Shown here: positions 24,731-33,740 of the stretch, in pieces
Numbering within the stretch: position 1 is the first letter of the stretch
Layout: each line of letters opens with the position of its first letter
The notes under the pieces: model-generated
The model's input: only the letters and a program-made list of their open reading frames with translations
Told to the model about the DNA's origin: nothing
Database searches by the model: none
Program-made: the position numbers and the translations under genes
Assembly (NCBI GenBank): GCA_903925075.1
Contig: CAIYDQ010000005.1
Location: 1-64,000 of the forward strand
Direction of reading: 5' to 3'
Source of the DNA: an uncultured Geobacter sp.
GTDB taxonomy: Bacteria; Desulfobacterota; Desulfuromonadia; Geobacterales; Geobacteraceae
DNA: 64,000 nucleotides

Positions 24731-25657
24731 TCACAGGTTTTCGATCCGCTCGGTATCCACGTTGTAGACCGGCATCCCCCTGATGAGCTCTATGCGGTCG
24801 TTTCCCGACACGTAGGTGAGTCTTCCTTGCGGATCTCTGCTTTCTCTGACCTTGGAGAGCACATAGCCCTCTGCCAGCGACCTCTCGACGACATTTCCGC
24901 CCAATTTGTCTCTCCTGACGAAATAGGCGTTGTTGCCGGCGCCGGTGCAGCCGATGAAAGCGTAGCCTTTTTGGGCCGAGAGTTGCTGAAGCGCGCGCAG
25001 CGAGGCGCCGAAATACAAATTGCTGTGATGGCTCCTGGTTCTGAAGAAAGCCGGGTCGTAGGGGGTCGTTATGGCCCGATCGATCCCGAAAATGCTGTTG
25101 TATTCGAGGATGACGACGATGGGCGCTATGCAGGTTATTTCCTTCCATATCCAGTAGTCGTTGCCGTCCAAATCGATGTGCAGTATGCCGACTTCCTTTT
25201 CGAAGTTGCTCGATTCGATCAGGCCGTTGACGTTGGCGGTCTCGATGAAGGCGGTTTTCGCGGACAACTGGTACTTCCAGTAGTATTCGGAGTTTACTAT
25301 CTGCGCCACATGGGACTCGGACCCGTCCATCACCAGCCCGGACCAGTTGTCGTTCATCATCAAAAATCTGGTGTTCGCTTCGCGGTAGTTTTCGACGCCG
25401 AACTCGATGAAGGTCTTGTTGGGGAAATCCAGGTTGTTCAGCAGCCATTGAATGATGCCGTCGTCGCCCCACTGGGAGAAGATTTTGAATTCCACCTCGC
25501 TCAGGGAGCCTATTTCTCCCTTCGCTTTGACTCCCTCCGACAGGATTTTCCCGAGCGTCAGCAGTTGCTGCTCGGCGGCCAGTTGCTGTTCTCTCTTTAG
25601 CTCGGCCATTTCATCGCGCAAGGCCATGAGCTTCTTGACGCCTCTGAAAATATTCAT
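24731..25657 (-). CDS. FkbM-like methyltransferase-type protein, uncertain
   Basis: From ATG at 25657 the 308-residue protein begins with a coiled coil (LMALRDEMAELKREQQLAAEQQLLTLGKIL) and continues with IFSQWGDDGIIQWLLNNL, KTFIEFGVENYREANTRFLMMNDNWSGLVMDGS and VGILHIDLDGNDYWIWKEI. The FIEFGV..G..DG motif pattern suggests a class I SAM-dependent methyltransferase fold related to FkbM proteins, used in glycan or polysaccharide modification. The orphan gene sits between the reductase gene and the divergent pfk gene. The longer ORF-track start lacks a ribosome site. Confidence in the exact function is low. Confidence 0.55.
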   Translation of the reverse strand: MNIFRGVKKLMALRDEMAELKREQQLAAEQQLLTLGKILSEGVKAKGEIGSLSEVEFKIFSQWGDDGIIQWLLNNLDFPNKTFIEFGVENYREANTRFLMMNDNWSGLVMDGSESHVAQIVNSEYYWKYQLSAKTAFIETANVNGLIESSNFEKEVGILHIDLDGNDYWIWKEITCIAPIVVILEYNSIFGIDRAITTPYDPAFFRTRSHHSNLYFGASLRALQQLSAQKGYAFIGCTGAGNNAYFVRRDKLGGNVVERSLAEGYVLSKVRESRDPQGRLTYVSGNDRIELIRGMPVYNVDTERIENL

Positions 25658-25887
25658 CTGCTGACCCCCGGGGCAAGGTGATGGAGACACTTGACGGTGC
25701 TCGCTGCGGCCAGTGCGGCCGCAGTCTTTATTCCACAGCAGCGCACCCGAAGCAATAGCTAAATTGCCGTCGCTGACCATCCCGCCGGGCGGCATGGCCG
25801 ATTCGCCTGAAAAAAATGGAAATTTCGGCCCTGCGGTGGTAAGGTCGCGCCTTGGGCAGCTAATAAGATCATTCGGCAGGGGCGATT

Positions 25888-27183
25888 ATGACCAGCAAAA
25901 ACTTACGCTTGAGGGATTTTGAAATCGAACGCTTGGGGGAGGAGCTGCATCCGTCGCCGATGTCCAGCCAGTGCTTTTGCGACGGCTACGAGCGTCTGCT
26001 CTATCATTCCAGTTTTGAAGAGATACAGCAGCGCGTCGCCAACAACCTGGACCCGTTGTCGTTCGAGGTGGCCGGCCCTCGCCAGAAGATTTTCTTCGAC
26101 CCGGCCTCCATCGCCTGCGGCATCGTCACCTGCGGCGGTCTCTGCCCGGGGACCAACGACGTGATTCGCGCCATAGTGATGAGCCTTCATCACCATTACG
26201 GCGTTGCCGATATCTACGGCTTCCGTTACGGCTATGAAGGACTGGCGCGCAGTTATGGCCACGAGCCTCTCAAGTTGACCACCGAGTTGGTGAGCCGGAT
26301 CGGAGAGTCTGGCGGCACCATTCTCGGCTCGTCGCGCGGCCATCAAGATCCCGAAGAGATGGTCGCCACGCTCTCGGAACTCGGCATCGGCATCCTGTTC
26401 GCCATCGGCGGCGACGGAACGCTGAAGGGCGCGGGGAAGATCGCCGAAGAAATCGCCCGGCAAGGGAAGAAAATCGGCGTCATCGGCATTCCCAAGACCA
26501 TCGACAACGACATTTCCTACCTGCAAACCACCTTCGGCTTCGAGACCGCCGTTTCCGAGGCGCAGCGCTCCACCTATGCGGCGCATACCGAGGCGCTCGG
26601 CGCCCGCAACGGCATCGGCCTGGTGAAACTGATGGGACGGGATTCGGGATTCATCGCCGCCTATACGGCGCTGGCGGATTGCCAGGTGAACTATTGCCTG
26701 ATTCCGGAAGCGCCTTTCAGCTTGCCTGCGTTGCTTGCCGATTTGGAGCAGCGGGTGCGGCAGCGCGGTCATGCGGTGGTGGTGGTCGCGGAAGGAGCGG
26801 GGCAGGAACTGATGACCGCTTCCGGTCAATTCGACGCTTCCGGGAATACCAGGCTCAACGATATCGGCCTTTTCCTGAAGGAAAAGATCAACGCGCATTT
26901 TTCCCGGTGCGGCCTGGAGATGACGCTCAAGTACATCGACCCGAGTTATACCATCAGGAGCCAACCCGCCAACCCGCACGACGCCACCTTCTGCCTGTCG
27001 CTGGGGCACAACGCCGCCCATGCCGGCATGACCGGGCGCACCAATATGGTGGTCGGGTTTTGGAATCACCAGTTCGTCCACGTGCCGATCGCCCTGGCGA
27101 CCAGCACCCGGAAAAAGATCGACCCGCGCGGCCGCCTGTGGAGCAGCGTCATCTCCTCGACCGGACAACCGGCAGAGCTATAG
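25888..27183 (+). CDS. pfkA: ATP-dependent 6-phosphofructokinase
   Basis: The 431-residue protein contains the phosphofructokinase signatures CGGLCPGTNDVIR, AIGGDGTLKGA, PKTIDNDI and MGRDSGFIA. The GGDG sequence (Gly where PPi-dependent enzymes have Asp) points to ATP as phosphoryl donor, while the Lys in PKTIDND is like the TP0108/long clade. At 431 residues it is longer than the E. coli-type enzyme (about 320), with an N-terminal extension of about 75 residues. It makes fructose 1,6-bisphosphate in glycolysis. AGGGG precedes the ATG. Confidence 0.93.
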   Translation: MTSKNLRLRDFEIERLGEELHPSPMSSQCFCDGYERLLYHSSFEEIQQRVANNLDPLSFEVAGPRQKIFFDPASIACGIVTCGGLCPGTNDVIRAIVMSLHHHYGVADIYGFRYGYEGLARSYGHEPLKLTTELVSRIGESGGTILGSSRGHQDPEEMVATLSELGIGILFAIGGDGTLKGAGKIAEEIARQGKKIGVIGIPKTIDNDISYLQTTFGFETAVSEAQRSTYAAHTEALGARNGIGLVKLMGRDSGFIAAYTALADCQVNYCLIPEAPFSLPALLADLEQRVRQRGHAVVVVAEGAGQELMTASGQFDASGNTRLNDIGLFLKEKINAHFSRCGLEMTLKYIDPSYTIRSQPANPHDATFCLSLGHNAAHAGMTGRTNMVVGFWNHQFVHVPIALATSTRKKIDPRGRLWSSVISSTGQPAEL

Positions 27184-27219
27184 CGACGCCGCCATGCACG
27201 GGGTTCAGCACCTGTTTCC

Positions 27220-27310
27220 GTAGGTCGCGTTGAGGTACGAAACGCGACGTCGCAACGCTGGCGCGGTCGCAACGTCGCGTTTCACGGTGAAGCCGTTCAA
27301 CACGACCTAC
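27220..27310. repeat. 91-bp imperfect palindromic intergenic repeat
   Basis: The outer arms GTAGGTCGCGTTGA and TCAACACGACCTAC are inverted copies with one mismatch; inner arms GAAACGCGACGTCGC and GCAACGTCGCGTTTC are also inverted copies with one mismatch. The whole element can fold into a long hairpin and fits the style of REP/BIME-like or palindromic mobile units. It lies between pfkA and the desaturase gene. No transposase is nearby. Confidence 0.75.
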
Positions 27311-27465
27311 AGATGCGCGAAGTTGGCAGTCGATGCGGTGAATCGTTGCAAACCGGGAACCTTCCCCTGTAAACTCCCCTGAAAAACCGGTCCCCTCGGG
27401 CTTTCCAAAGCGCCGTTGTTTGCTATAAAAACAAACGGAGCTGGTTCTTTGCCAAGGGGGCTGAC

Positions 27466-28503
27466 ATGGTATTTAATCCCGTTTTAGTCGCAAGTCACGT
27501 TGCTCGGCCGCCGTGGTATCAAGACACGGCAAAGTACGCGCACTGCAACGTTCCCATCGCCATCAGGCAGCTGGCGACCACCTTGATCCCTTATTTCCTG
27601 CTGCTGGCGCTGATGATCCGGATGGTCAAGAGCTCCCTTTCCTACTGGTTCGTGCTCCCGCTGGCCGTGGTCGCGGCCGCTCTTTTCGTGCGCATCTTCA
27701 TCATTTTTCATGACTGCACCCACGGCTCCTTTCTGCCGTCGCCCCGCTGGAACACCAGGGTCGGCTTTTTCTGCGGGATACTCACCTTCACCGCCTTTTA
27801 CGATTGGCGGCGCAGCCACGCCGGGCACCACATCACCGTGGGGGACCTGGACCGTCGAGGCATGGGCGACATCACCACCATGACGGTGCAGGAATACCTG
27901 AGCGCCGGGCCGCTGCAGCGGCTGGCCTACCGGCTGTACCGAAGCCCCCCGGTCATGTTCGGCATCGGCCCCGCCTACTACTTCCTGCTGCGCAACCGCT
28001 GGCCCGGGAAGGGAGCGCACCGGCAGGACATCCACAGCGTGGTGATCACGGACCTGGCGCTCCTGGCCCTCGCCGCGCTGGCGTTGCTAACCATCGGTTG
28101 GCGCACGTATCTGTTGGTGCAACTGCCGGTCCTGCTGCTTGCCGCCACCTTCGGCGTCTGGCTTTTTTACATCCAGCACCAGTTCGAGGGGGTGTATTGG
28201 GAGCGTCACGAGGCGTGGGATCCCTGGAAAGCTGCGCTTGAGGGCGCCTCCTACTATCGGCTCCCCGCGATATTGCAGTGGCTTTCGGGCAACATCGGCT
28301 TTCACCACGTGCATCACGCTCGCCCCGGCATCCCGAATTACAATCTGCAGCGATGCTACGACGAAGTCCCCGTGCTGAAAAAGGTCCACCCGGTCACCGT
28401 AATCGGCAGCCTGAGATCGATCCATTGCAACCTGTGGGACGAAGAGCGACGCCAACTGGTCAGTTTCCGCTCCTTGAAAGGGCGCGCGCCGCGCGGTCGC
28501 TGA
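27466..28503 (+). CDS. Membrane fatty acid desaturase
   Basis: The 345-residue protein has the three histidine boxes of the acyl-lipid desaturase family: HDCTHGS, HAGHH and HHVHH, with hydrophobic segments before and between. These bind a di-iron centre that uses oxygen to insert a double bond. It is an oxygen-dependent activity in an organism usually considered anaerobic, which is known in Geobacter-like bacteria that tolerate some oxygen. AAGGGGG precedes the start. It converges on the cytochrome gene at a shared terminator. Confidence 0.9.
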   Translation: MVFNPVLVASHVARPPWYQDTAKYAHCNVPIAIRQLATTLIPYFLLLALMIRMVKSSLSYWFVLPLAVVAAALFVRIFIIFHDCTHGSFLPSPRWNTRVGFFCGILTFTAFYDWRRSHAGHHITVGDLDRRGMGDITTMTVQEYLSAGPLQRLAYRLYRSPPVMFGIGPAYYFLLRNRWPGKGAHRQDIHSVVITDLALLALAALALLTIGWRTYLLVQLPVLLLAATFGVWLFYIQHQFEGVYWERHEAWDPWKAALEGASYYRLPAILQWLSGNIGFHHVHHARPGIPNYNLQRCYDEVPVLKKVHPVTVIGSLRSIHCNLWDEERRQLVSFRSLKGRAPRGR

Positions 28504-28524
28504 CCGATACGCGGGCAGGGGTAA

Positions 28525-28560
28525 TAAAAAAGGGGCTCCTTGGCGGGAGCCCCTTTTTTT
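28525..28560. terminator. Bidirectional intrinsic terminator
   Basis: AAAAAA-GGGGCTCC-loop-GGAGCCCC-TTTTTTT forms an 8-bp GC-rich stem with an A-run before and T-run after, so it can end transcription in both directions. It lies between the convergent desaturase and cytochrome genes. Confidence 0.92.
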
Positions 28561-28578
28561 ACTGCCTGAACCGGATGC

Positions 28579-30426
28579 CTAGTGCGGGTACAAGAAGGCG
28601 TAGATCATCAGCAACAGCAGCGTGATCCCCACGAAGAGCGCGCAGAAGCCAAACGCCTTGAAGCAGAAGTCATAGACCACGCCGCTCGATTTTTCCACAT
28701 GGTGCTTCTCGACGTTCCCTTCCCGCTCGTAACGAGCCCACTGATCGCCGCGCTCTTCGATGAATTCGTGCTTGGACATCTGTCCGTTGAAGATGACGAA
28801 GTCCATCGGGAACTTCTCGGGCCGTCCGTGGGTGTTGAAGAAGTGGACGGTGAAGATGAATCCCGTGGCCAGCAACGCCTCGTCGGAGTGGATGATGGTC
28901 GCCACGTTGAAGGCCCAGCCGGGGAGGAAGCTGCCGAAGAACTCGGGGAACCAGAGCATCAGGCCGGAGCCGCCGATGGCGAACATGCCCCAGAAGACCG
29001 CGAGGAAGTCGAATTTCTCCCAATAGGTCCAGCGCTCGAAGGTCGGCTTCGCCCCCTTGAAGAAGAACCAGCGCACCATGCCCACCACGTCGGTGATGTC
29101 GCGCAGGTTCGGACACAGGGAGTCCGGCCCGAACAGCCGCTGGATGAAGTTCCCTTTCAGGTCGCGCCTGATGAACAGGAAGTGGATGCTCATCAGTATC
29201 GCCGCGGCGAAGTAGAAGAAGGTGAGCCCCGCGCAGAACCGGTGGATGATCGCGGCGTTGGGCGCGCCGCCGTAGAAGCTCATCAAGAGTTTCGCCCACG
29301 CCTGGTCGCTGAACTTGAGCGGCAGCCCGGTCAGAGACAGGCCCAGGAAGCTGATGATGACGGTCAGGTGCAGGAACACGTGGCGCGCCTTGAAGCGGCG
29401 GTACTGCCTGTGGCCATCGGGAACGTCGTGCAGCACGCGTCCCTCTTCCAGGGCCGCTTCCTTTTCTCTGTTTTCCACGAAGCCGCGGATCATCCAGAGC
29501 AGGGTATGCAGCCAGAAGACGGCGAAGGTGCCGGTGAGCAGGCCGGTCATGGCGACAAAGGTGTAGTAGAGGATCGGGTAGTGCTCGCGGTCGTTATGCT
29601 CGCCGTGGGCGTAGAACTTGGTGAACAGCACCGTGTCGCCCTTGTGGCAGTTCCCGCAGGTCTTGACCAGGTTTTTGGGGTTGACCGAGGAGGCGGGGTC
29701 CTTGGAGGGGAGGATGCCGTGCGCCGTGTGGCAGTCGGCGCAGCCGGCCACCTTTTCGGGATAGCCCAGGCGGTAGTTCTTGCCGTGGTAGCTCGCCAGG
29801 TAGCTCTCCACCGCGACCTTGGAGATCTTGTTGCGCTCCACCAGCTTCTCGTCGCCGTGGCACCTGAGGCAGACCCTGGTGTGGAACTCGCGGTTCTCGT
29901 GGGAGATCTTGGCGCCCAGGGCCTTGATCTCGTGCAGGCCGTGGCAGTCGTTGCAGGCGGCGGAGTCCTGGTTGCCGGCGATCACCCCCTTGCCGTGCAC
30001 CGACTGCAGGAAGCCGCGCTCGTCTTTATGGCACTTGACGCAGATGGCCAGCACCCGGCGCTTGTCCTTGTTCCAGGAGACATGGCTGTGGATGTCCGTG
30101 TGGCAGTTGGCGCAGGTGACGCCCTTTTGGACGTGGATGCTGTTGGCGTGTTCGGCGGCCTCCTTCTTGTGGCAGCGGACGCATTGCACCTTGCCGATCT
30201 TGGTTTCGCCCTTCATGTGCTTGGAGAGGTCGACGATCTCGACATGGCAGCTGGAACAGCCGTTTCTGCCGTGCACGGACTCAGCCATGACGCTCGCGGA
30301 GATCTTGTCCCCGTGGCAACCGAGACAAGTTGCCGGGTCGATGGCCAGCCCTTGGCTGGCGGTGGCGGGTTGGGCGAGGGCGAGGAGGAGCAGCAGTGGA
30401 ATGATGCGCGTAAAGACGTAGGCCAT
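28579..30426 (-). CDS. cbcL: CbcL-like inner-membrane cytochrome: nine c-type haems fused to a cytochrome b
   Basis: From ATG at 30426 (AGGAG upstream) the 615-residue protein has a signal peptide (MAYVFTRIIPLLLLLALAQPATA), then nine CXXCH motifs in the first 300 residues (CLGCH, CSSCH, CVRCH, CANCH, CVKCH, CNDCH, CLRCH, CADCH, CGNCH), and a C-terminal membrane region with about five helices and conserved His residues typical of a dihaem cytochrome b. This fits CbcL of Geobacter sulfurreducens, a quinol dehydrogenase needed for reduction of low-potential Fe(III) and electrodes. It would pass electrons from menaquinol to periplasmic cytochromes. The assignment rests on haem count and domain order. 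Confidence 0.85.
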   Translation of the reverse strand: MAYVFTRIIPLLLLLALAQPATASQGLAIDPATCLGCHGDKISASVMAESVHGRNGCSSCHVEIVDLSKHMKGETKIGKVQCVRCHKKEAAEHANSIHVQKGVTCANCHTDIHSHVSWNKDKRRVLAICVKCHKDERGFLQSVHGKGVIAGNQDSAACNDCHGLHEIKALGAKISHENREFHTRVCLRCHGDEKLVERNKISKVAVESYLASYHGKNYRLGYPEKVAGCADCHTAHGILPSKDPASSVNPKNLVKTCGNCHKGDTVLFTKFYAHGEHNDREHYPILYYTFVAMTGLLTGTFAVFWLHTLLWMIRGFVENREKEAALEEGRVLHDVPDGHRQYRRFKARHVFLHLTVIISFLGLSLTGLPLKFSDQAWAKLLMSFYGGAPNAAIIHRFCAGLTFFYFAAAILMSIHFLFIRRDLKGNFIQRLFGPDSLCPNLRDITDVVGMVRWFFFKGAKPTFERWTYWEKFDFLAVFWGMFAIGGSGLMLWFPEFFGSFLPGWAFNVATIIHSDEALLATGFIFTVHFFNTHGRPEKFPMDFVIFNGQMSKHEFIEERGDQWARYEREGNVEKHHVEKSSGVVYDFCFKAFGFCALFVGITLLLLMIYAFLYPH

Positions 30427-30831
30427 CGGTAATCTCCTGTAATTAAAAAACACCGTTTTGCCAAGTACGATCGATCAGAAGGCTTCCAAACGGGGCCTAA
30501 TGTAATACGCGAAGTGATTTTAATCAACAGAAAACTAGCAGGTTATTAGGCGGATAGCCGATTTTTATCCGGCTATTTCGCTGGATTCCTGTACGGAAAA
30601 CCGGTCAAATGACCGATTATGTTGCAAATTAATTAAATAAAATCAATTGCATTGCTTTTATGCAACAAAAGCCCCAACTCCATGACGGAGGTGGGGCTTT
30701 TGTTGTTTCGGAAGTATGTCCGAACTAACCCGACGCGGTTAGAGAACCTGCAGGACCCGCAGCAAGGCGACTAGATCACAGGGGAAAGAAGACTGCCGCA
30801 AAGTCATTGAGAAGTCAACGATGGCTATGTT
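30427..30831. other. Structured intergenic region
   Basis: No gene is seen in this gap. It holds nested inverted repeats (CGGATA...TATCCG and TAGCCG...CGGCTA at 30551-30575), a 14-bp palindrome CGGTCAAATGACCG at 30602-30615, and a strong terminator-like hairpin at 30663-30710. A promoter for the plus-strand gene lies at its right end. Confidence 0.6.
30663..30710 (+). terminator. Orphan intrinsic terminator
   Basis: CAACAAAAGCCCC-AA-CTCC and GGAG-GT-GGGGCTTTTGTTG form a near-perfect hairpin of up to 17 pairs with a T-rich right end. No annotated gene ends just before it in either direction, so it may end a small RNA or act as an attenuator for the gene at 30899. Confidence 0.75.
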
Positions 30832-30860
30832 TTGCAGATAAATTGCCGAAGTTGTATACT
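30832..30860 (+). promoter_or_regulatory. Possible sigma-70 promoter for the His/Gly-rich protein gene
   Basis: TTGCAG and TATACT are separated by 17 bases and lie about 39 bases before the start codon. The -10 box is good and the -35 weak. Confidence 0.5.
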
Positions 30861-30898
30861 AAATCAGTAGCTAAAGCTTTTTTAAAGGGGGCTGAGAT

Positions 30899-31369
30899 AT
30901 GAAAAAGTCCACTTTGATAGTGCTGTTATTATCAGCTTTGATCTTTGCCGTCTCTCTTACCGGCCCGCTTGAGGAGATTGCCTGGGCGGCCCCGGTGGCG
31001 CATGGCGGACACGGTGGTGGCGGCCATTTTGGCGGCGGCGGCCACTTCGCCGGACGCGGTTTTGGGGGGCATGCCGGCGGCTTCAGGCATGATGGCGGTT
31101 TCAGGCACGGCGGACACTTCGAGGGTGGCATCTGGATCGGACCGGGCTGGGGTCTTTGGGACCCGTTTTACTATCCTTATTACCCGTACCCTTACTCCTC
31201 GCCCACAGTGGTGATCCCCGAGGAGACGCCGGAGTACCTGACGCCGGCGCCGCAACAGGAAGGCGGATACTGGTACTACTGCAAGGATGCCAATGGTTAC
31301 TATCCATACGTGAAAAGTTGCCCCGGAGGATGGTTGAGGGTGGTCCCATCGCCAGAGCCGCCGGAGTAA
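30899..31369 (+). CDS. Secreted His/Gly-rich protein
   Basis: The 156-residue protein has a signal peptide (MKKSTLIVLLLSALIFAVSLT...AWA) followed by a glycine- and histidine-rich region (HGGHGGGGHFGGGGHFAGRGFGGH...) and a Tyr/Pro-rich stretch. The end, GGYWYYCKDANGYYPYVKSCPGGWLRVVP, is a small conserved motif with two cysteines found at the end of several exported hypothetical proteins. The His-rich part could bind metal. It is followed after 55 bases by a lipoprotein gene and may form an operon with it. Confidence 0.75.
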   Translation: MKKSTLIVLLLSALIFAVSLTGPLEEIAWAAPVAHGGHGGGGHFGGGGHFAGRGFGGHAGGFRHDGGFRHGGHFEGGIWIGPGWGLWDPFYYPYYPYPYSSPTVVIPEETPEYLTPAPQQEGGYWYYCKDANGYYPYVKSCPGGWLRVVPSPEPPE

Positions 31370-31424
31370 GGACGGCAAGCGTGCCTGGAGGAGCGTTCAA
31401 ATCGGGTAGAGAGGAGGATCCAAC

Positions 31425-31943
31425 ATGACAACTAAACACGGCACTGCCGGAAGGTTTCTATCGTTATTGCTCTTGCTCGCTATGGGCGGCTGCGCCACAC
31501 TCCCGGAGGGCCCAAGCGTCAGGGTGCTCCCCGCCCCCGGAAAGAGCTTTGAGCAGTTCCAGGTTGACGACGGCATCTGCAGACAATGGGCGGCGCAACA
31601 GATCGGAGAGAGCGCCCAGGAAACGGCAAACCGTAGTACGGCAAGTAGCGCCGTGGTCGGCACCGCCGTCGGCGCCGGCGTAGGCGCGATGATTGGTGCG
31701 GCGGCGGGAAACCCCGGGGCAGGCGCGGCCATCGGCGGCGGCAGTGGATTGTTGCTTGGCACGGCCTCCGGCGCGGGTGCGGGCCAAGCGTCGGGTGGGC
31801 TGGCGCAGCGGCGCTACGATAACGCCTACGTGCAATGCATGTACGCCAAAGGAAACCAGGTGCCCGGTGCGGTGCGCCGAGTGCGTCCGGTGAGAAACGC
31901 CCCTGGCTCTTACCCGGTCCCACCGGATTACTATCCGCAGTAG
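31425..31943 (+). CDS. Glycine-zipper lipoprotein
   Basis: The 172-residue protein has a lipoprotein signal (FLSLLLLLAMGGC) and a glycine-zipper domain (VVGTAVGAGVGAMIGAAAGNPGAGAAIGGGSGLLLGTASGAG), flanked by conserved cysteines (DDGICRQWA and VQCMYAKGN). Such proteins associate with the outer membrane. AGGAGG lies upstream. It probably shares a transcript with the preceding gene. Confidence 0.82.
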   Translation: MTTKHGTAGRFLSLLLLLAMGGCATLPEGPSVRVLPAPGKSFEQFQVDDGICRQWAAQQIGESAQETANRSTASSAVVGTAVGAGVGAMIGAAAGNPGAGAAIGGGSGLLLGTASGAGAGQASGGLAQRRYDNAYVQCMYAKGNQVPGAVRRVRPVRNAPGSYPVPPDYYPQ

Positions 31944-32159
31944 CCCAGGGCAAGAAGGGCGAAGGGTAAAGGGTGAGCGACAAACGGCAAAAGGCAGGGA
32001 AAAGGGCGCTGGCAGTTGCAGCGCCCTTCTTGTGCCGACAACCCGGACTCCAACCGGGCAACCCCTCAGATTGTCTTTATTAACCAGGTATGCTATCTTG
32101 ATTCGCGATCGGGCGCAGAAGGTCCGTAGTGCCAATCCCCGCTTTGAAAAGAGGTTTCT

Positions 32160-33740
32160 TTGCCAGGCTCCAACTCGATAAAACCGCTGCTCCCCTGGAT
32201 TGCCGCCGTCATCGGCGGCGTGCTGATTTTTCTCGGTTACGCCGGCTTCGATCAATACTACTTGGAGTGGGTCTGCTTGGTCCCGCTCCTTTGGGCGTTG
32301 CGCGAGCAACGGCCGGGCCGCGCCTTTTTGATCGGCTGGCTGGCAGGTATAGTGGCGCATGTGGGCGGATTTTCTTGGATCGTCGGCATGTTTCGACAGT
32401 TTGCCGGGGTCGACTGGCCGCTCGGGACGCTTGGGTTGTTGCTGGTGGCGGCGACCAACGGCTTGGTGGTTGCCACCTGGGCCTGGGCCACTCGGCTGAT
32501 CACCCGCGCCACCGGTTGGAGCCTGCTCTGGGTTGCTCCGGCGATCTGGACTGCCGCCGAGAAATTCTGCCCCGAGGTGTTTCCGAATTACCTGGGCGCC
32601 AGCCAGTACCGGCTCGCGCCTCTTACCCAGATAGCCGATCTGACCGGCATTCTTGGCGTCAGTTTCCTGCTGGTCTACATCAACGCCGTCATCTATGAAC
32701 TGGCCGCCGGTTGGCTCGAGAACCGGCGCTTGCCGCGTCGCACCCTGCTGATTTTTGCCGCCGTGCTGGCCCTGGTGGTGGGCTACGGAGAACTGCGCAT
32801 CGGCACGCTCGACAAGCAGGTTGCCGCAGCCGAGAAGATGACGGTCGGGCTGGTGCAGACCAACCGCGGCGCGGCCGGCAATTATGCCGACCCGGAAACC
32901 CGGCTACGCGAGCACCAGGAACTATCGAAGACGCTTACCGCGCAACATGCGCTCGATCTGATCGTCTGGCCGGAGGCGATCTGCAACCTGAGCCTCTCCT
33001 CCCGCGCGCTTACCTTGCCGCCCCAGGTCCTGGGCGAGTCGAAGACCCCCATGCTGCTGGGGGCCTGCCTGCAAATGGGTCAGCCGGGCGCATCCCGCGT
33101 CAGCAACAGCGCTCTTTTGACCGACGCCTCCGGCCGGATCGTCGGCAGCTACGACAAGACCGTGTTGGTGCCGTTCGGCGAGTACATCCCTTTTGGCGAC
33201 GCCTTCCCGATCCTTTACTCCTGGTCCCCCTATTCGAGCAGGTTCTGGCGCGGGGAGAGCGCTGAGCCTCTGCCACTCGGGCGGCACCTGCTTTCGGTGA
33301 GCATCTGCTACGAGGATATCTTCCCCGATCACATCAGGAAATTGATGGCCGGCGGACGCGAGCGCCGCATTCCCGAGGCGATGTTCAACCTGACCAACGA
33401 CTCCTGGTACGGCAATTCGACCGAACCGATGGAGCACCTGGCCTTGGCGAGTTTCCGATCCATCGAAAACCGGCGCTCGCTGGTGCGGGTGACCAACACG
33501 GGGGTCTCCGCTTTCGTCGACCCCGTGGGCCGAATCGTCAGCCACACCGGCATCTGGACCAAAGAGGTGCTGGTCGGTCGCGTGCCGCTGCTCACCGGCC
33601 GCACCCTCTACGCGTCGTGGGGCGACTGGTTCGGCTGGCTCTGCACCTTGCTGTCGCTGGCCGGCGTCGCCTGGTCGCTTCGCCTCGGTCGCCCGGGCGG
33701 GCGCGGCCGGGCGCAGGACAAAAAGACCGGCAAAGCCTGA
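32160..33740 (+). CDS. lnt: Apolipoprotein N-acyltransferase
   Basis: The 526-residue protein has an N-terminal membrane region of about six helices and a C-terminal nitrilase-like domain with the catalytic triad E272 (VWPEAICN), K333 (YDKTVLVPFGEY) and C383 (SICYEDIFP). It adds the third acyl chain to lipoproteins in the inner membrane, completing their maturation. The start is TTG with AGAGG upstream. A rho-independent site was not obvious after it. The neighbouring lipoprotein gene is a possible substrate but only by proximity. Confidence 0.94.
   Translation: MPGSNSIKPLLPWIAAVIGGVLIFLGYAGFDQYYLEWVCLVPLLWALREQRPGRAFLIGWLAGIVAHVGGFSWIVGMFRQFAGVDWPLGTLGLLLVAATNGLVVATWAWATRLITRATGWSLLWVAPAIWTAAEKFCPEVFPNYLGASQYRLAPLTQIADLTGILGVSFLLVYINAVIYELAAGWLENRRLPRRTLLIFAAVLALVVGYGELRIGTLDKQVAAAEKMTVGLVQTNRGAAGNYADPETRLREHQELSKTLTAQHALDLIVWPEAICNLSLSSRALTLPPQVLGESKTPMLLGACLQMGQPGASRVSNSALLTDASGRIVGSYDKTVLVPFGEYIPFGDAFPILYSWSPYSSRFWRGESAEPLPLGRHLLSVSICYEDIFPDHIRKLMAGGRERRIPEAMFNLTNDSWYGNSTEPMEHLALASFRSIENRRSLVRVTNTGVSAFVDPVGRIVSHTGIWTKEVLVGRVPLLTGRTLYASWGDWFGWLCTLLSLAGVAWSLRLGRPGGRGRAQDKKTGKA

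Noticed and set aside
25903-27168. 421-aa minus-strand ORF opposite pfkA
   Set aside because: Antisense shadow; pfkA motifs are unambiguous.
28582-30432. 616-aa plus-strand ORF opposite the CbcL-like gene
   Set aside because: It is an antisense shadow caused by GC-rich codons; the minus frame has nine haem motifs and a signal peptide.
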